Part shown: positions 63,279-64,000 of the stretch, piece by piece
Numbering within the stretch: position 1 is the stretch's first letter
How the letters are laid out: every line of letters begins with the position of its first letter
Program-made: the position numbers and the translations under genes
Notes under the pieces: model-generated
Seen by the model: the letters and a program-made list of their open reading frames with translations, nothing else
The model's database searches: none
What the model was told of the DNA's origin: nothing
Assembly (NCBI GenBank): GCA_024235875.1
Contig: JACKLP010000001.1
Location: forward strand, 186,001-250,000
Length of the DNA stretch: 64,000 nucleotides
From: Burkholderiaceae bacterium
GTDB lineage: Bacteria; Pseudomonadota; Gammaproteobacteria; Burkholderiales; Burkholderiaceae_E
Direction of reading: 5' to 3'

Positions 63279-64000
63279 TCATTGCTCGACTGGTCGCAAG
63301 GGGACGTACTGGGCGCTGTCGCCGCGCCGGACCAGCAGCACATGGGTCTTGTCGCGATCGATCTTGCCCACGAGGGTCCCGAACTGGGACGCACTGACGA
63401 TTTCCTTGTTGTCCAGTGCGAGCAGGATGTCCCCCTTGCGGATACCAGCCGCTTCCGCCGGGCCATCGACCGCGTCGACGAGGACGCCGTTGCGAAGCCT
63501 CAGCTGTGCCTTGCGTCGGGCTGGGATGTCGGAAACTGCCAATCCGAAGGGGTTCTCCGCGGCGAGCTGCGGCGCCGCATCCCGCCCACTGTCGTTGGCG
63601 TCGTCCTTGCTTGCGTTCTTGTCGGGCTCCATCCGTCCGACCACGATGTCCAGGTCGACGTATTGGCCACGCCGCCAGACGCGCATCGAGACCTTCGTCC
63701 CCGGCGCCGTGCCCCCGACGATCCGTGGTAGATCGCTCGACTTGGTTATCTCGCGCCCACCGAACTGCACGATGATGTCGCCGACTTCCACGCCACCACG
63801 ATCGGCGGGCGCACCGGGCTCCACGCTGCGAACCAGCGATCCCATGACCTTGGGCAGGCCGAGCGGACCGGCGATGTCCTTGGTGACCTCGGCGATCCCG
63901 ACGCCGATCCGGCCGCGAATGACCTTGCCCTTGGTCCGCAACTGCTCCGCCACCCGCATCGCCTCGTCGATCGGAATCGCGAAGGAGATGCCCATGAAGC
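63279..64000 (-). CDS. mucD: Do/MucD-type periplasmic serine protease, C-terminal part
   Basis: The frame runs off the right edge, so only the last ~240 residues are visible. They hold the end of the protease domain (GISFAIPIDEAMRVAEQL) and two PDZ domains: GVGIAEV with GGVEVGDIIVQFGGREI, and AEAAGIRKGDILLALDNKEI. Position immediately upstream of lepA is the classic betaproteobacterial mucD site, normally after rpoE-mucA-mucB. This is a second Do-family protease besides the one at 27.4 kb. It acts in the periplasm against envelope stress. Confidence 0.93.
   Translation of the reverse strand, partial: FMGISFAIPIDEAMRVAEQLRTKGKVIRGRIGVGIAEVTKDIAGPLGLPKVMGSLVRSVEPGAPADRGGVEVGDIIVQFGGREITKSSDLPRIVGGTAPGTKVSMRVWRRGQYVDLDIVVGRMEPDKNASKDDANDSGRDAAPQLAAENPFGLAVSDIPARRKAQLRLRNGVLVDAVDGPAEAAGIRKGDILLALDNKEIVSASQFGTLVGKIDRDKTHVLLVRRGDSAQYVPLRPVEQ

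Overview
The window is one continuous stretch of high-GC (about two thirds G+C by eye), densely coding bacterial chromosome. It suggests a betaproteobacterium, most likely in or near Burkholderiales. The evidence is the block mucD-lepA-lepB-DUF4845-rnc-era-recO-pdxJ-acpS-nagZ, the uvrC-pgsA-tRNA-Gly arrangement, the paired DUF2868/DUF3482 genes and the many TRAP/tripartite uptake genes. There are no insertion sequences, integrases, CRISPR arrays or rRNA genes.

Layout. 1-17.4 kb is a mixed accessory stretch: the tail of a MacB-type ABC permease, an exported methyltransferase-like lipoprotein, a subtilisin-like lipoprotein, the DUF3482 GTPase with its DUF2868 membrane partner, two MFS transporters, an orphan periplasmic binding protein, a beta-helix protein, an Old-Yellow-Enzyme oxidoreductase, glycerate 2-kinase, a GNAT acetyltransferase, a hot-dog thioesterase and a short RlpA-like lipoprotein. 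17.4-25.2 kb holds a sirtuin, the coupled operon pobA-P1 peptidase-TfoX, a small cytochrome-like protein, mnmC, a YkgJ cysteine-cluster protein and purT. 25.2-28.8 kb is a two-component system followed by a DegP-type protease; both are preceded by TTAA/CTAAG direct repeats of the PmrA/QseB type. 29-42.6 kb holds a LysR regulator, a pair of acyl-CoA dehydrogenases (PimC/PimD type), purL, a DctPQM TRAP transporter, nnr and pgi. 42.6-44 kb is a YbbA-type ABC ATPase divergent from tesA.

44.0-52.8 kb has three minus-strand tRNA genes, Leu(UAA), Cys(GCA) and Gly(GCC). They are the same three, in the same order, as the pgsA-linked tRNA array of E. coli, but here they are pulled apart. Between Cys and Leu lies a glutamate-like module: glutamate dehydrogenase translationally coupled to a fused TAXI-TRAP permease, the TAXI binding protein, a class III aminotransferase and a divergent LysR regulator. 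Between Gly and Cys lie a triple tandem hairpin repeat and an unannotated 38-residue membrane peptide gene.

52.8-64 kb is the conserved housekeeping block on the minus strand. It covers phospholipid synthesis (pgsA, acpS), DNA repair (uvrC, recO), cell-wall recycling (nagZ), vitamin B6 synthesis (pdxJ), RNA processing and ribosome assembly (rnc, era), signal peptide cleavage (lepB), elongation factor 4 (lepA) and the start of an envelope-stress protease (mucD). Most neighbouring genes there overlap by a few bases, so the block reads as a translationally coupled operon. The points most worth a second look are the TTAA-box/two-component/protease circuit, the split tRNA array with its small ORF and hairpin repeats, the uncharacterised DUF2868/DUF3482 GTPase pair, and two divergent gene pairs whose start codons overlap on the same CATG.
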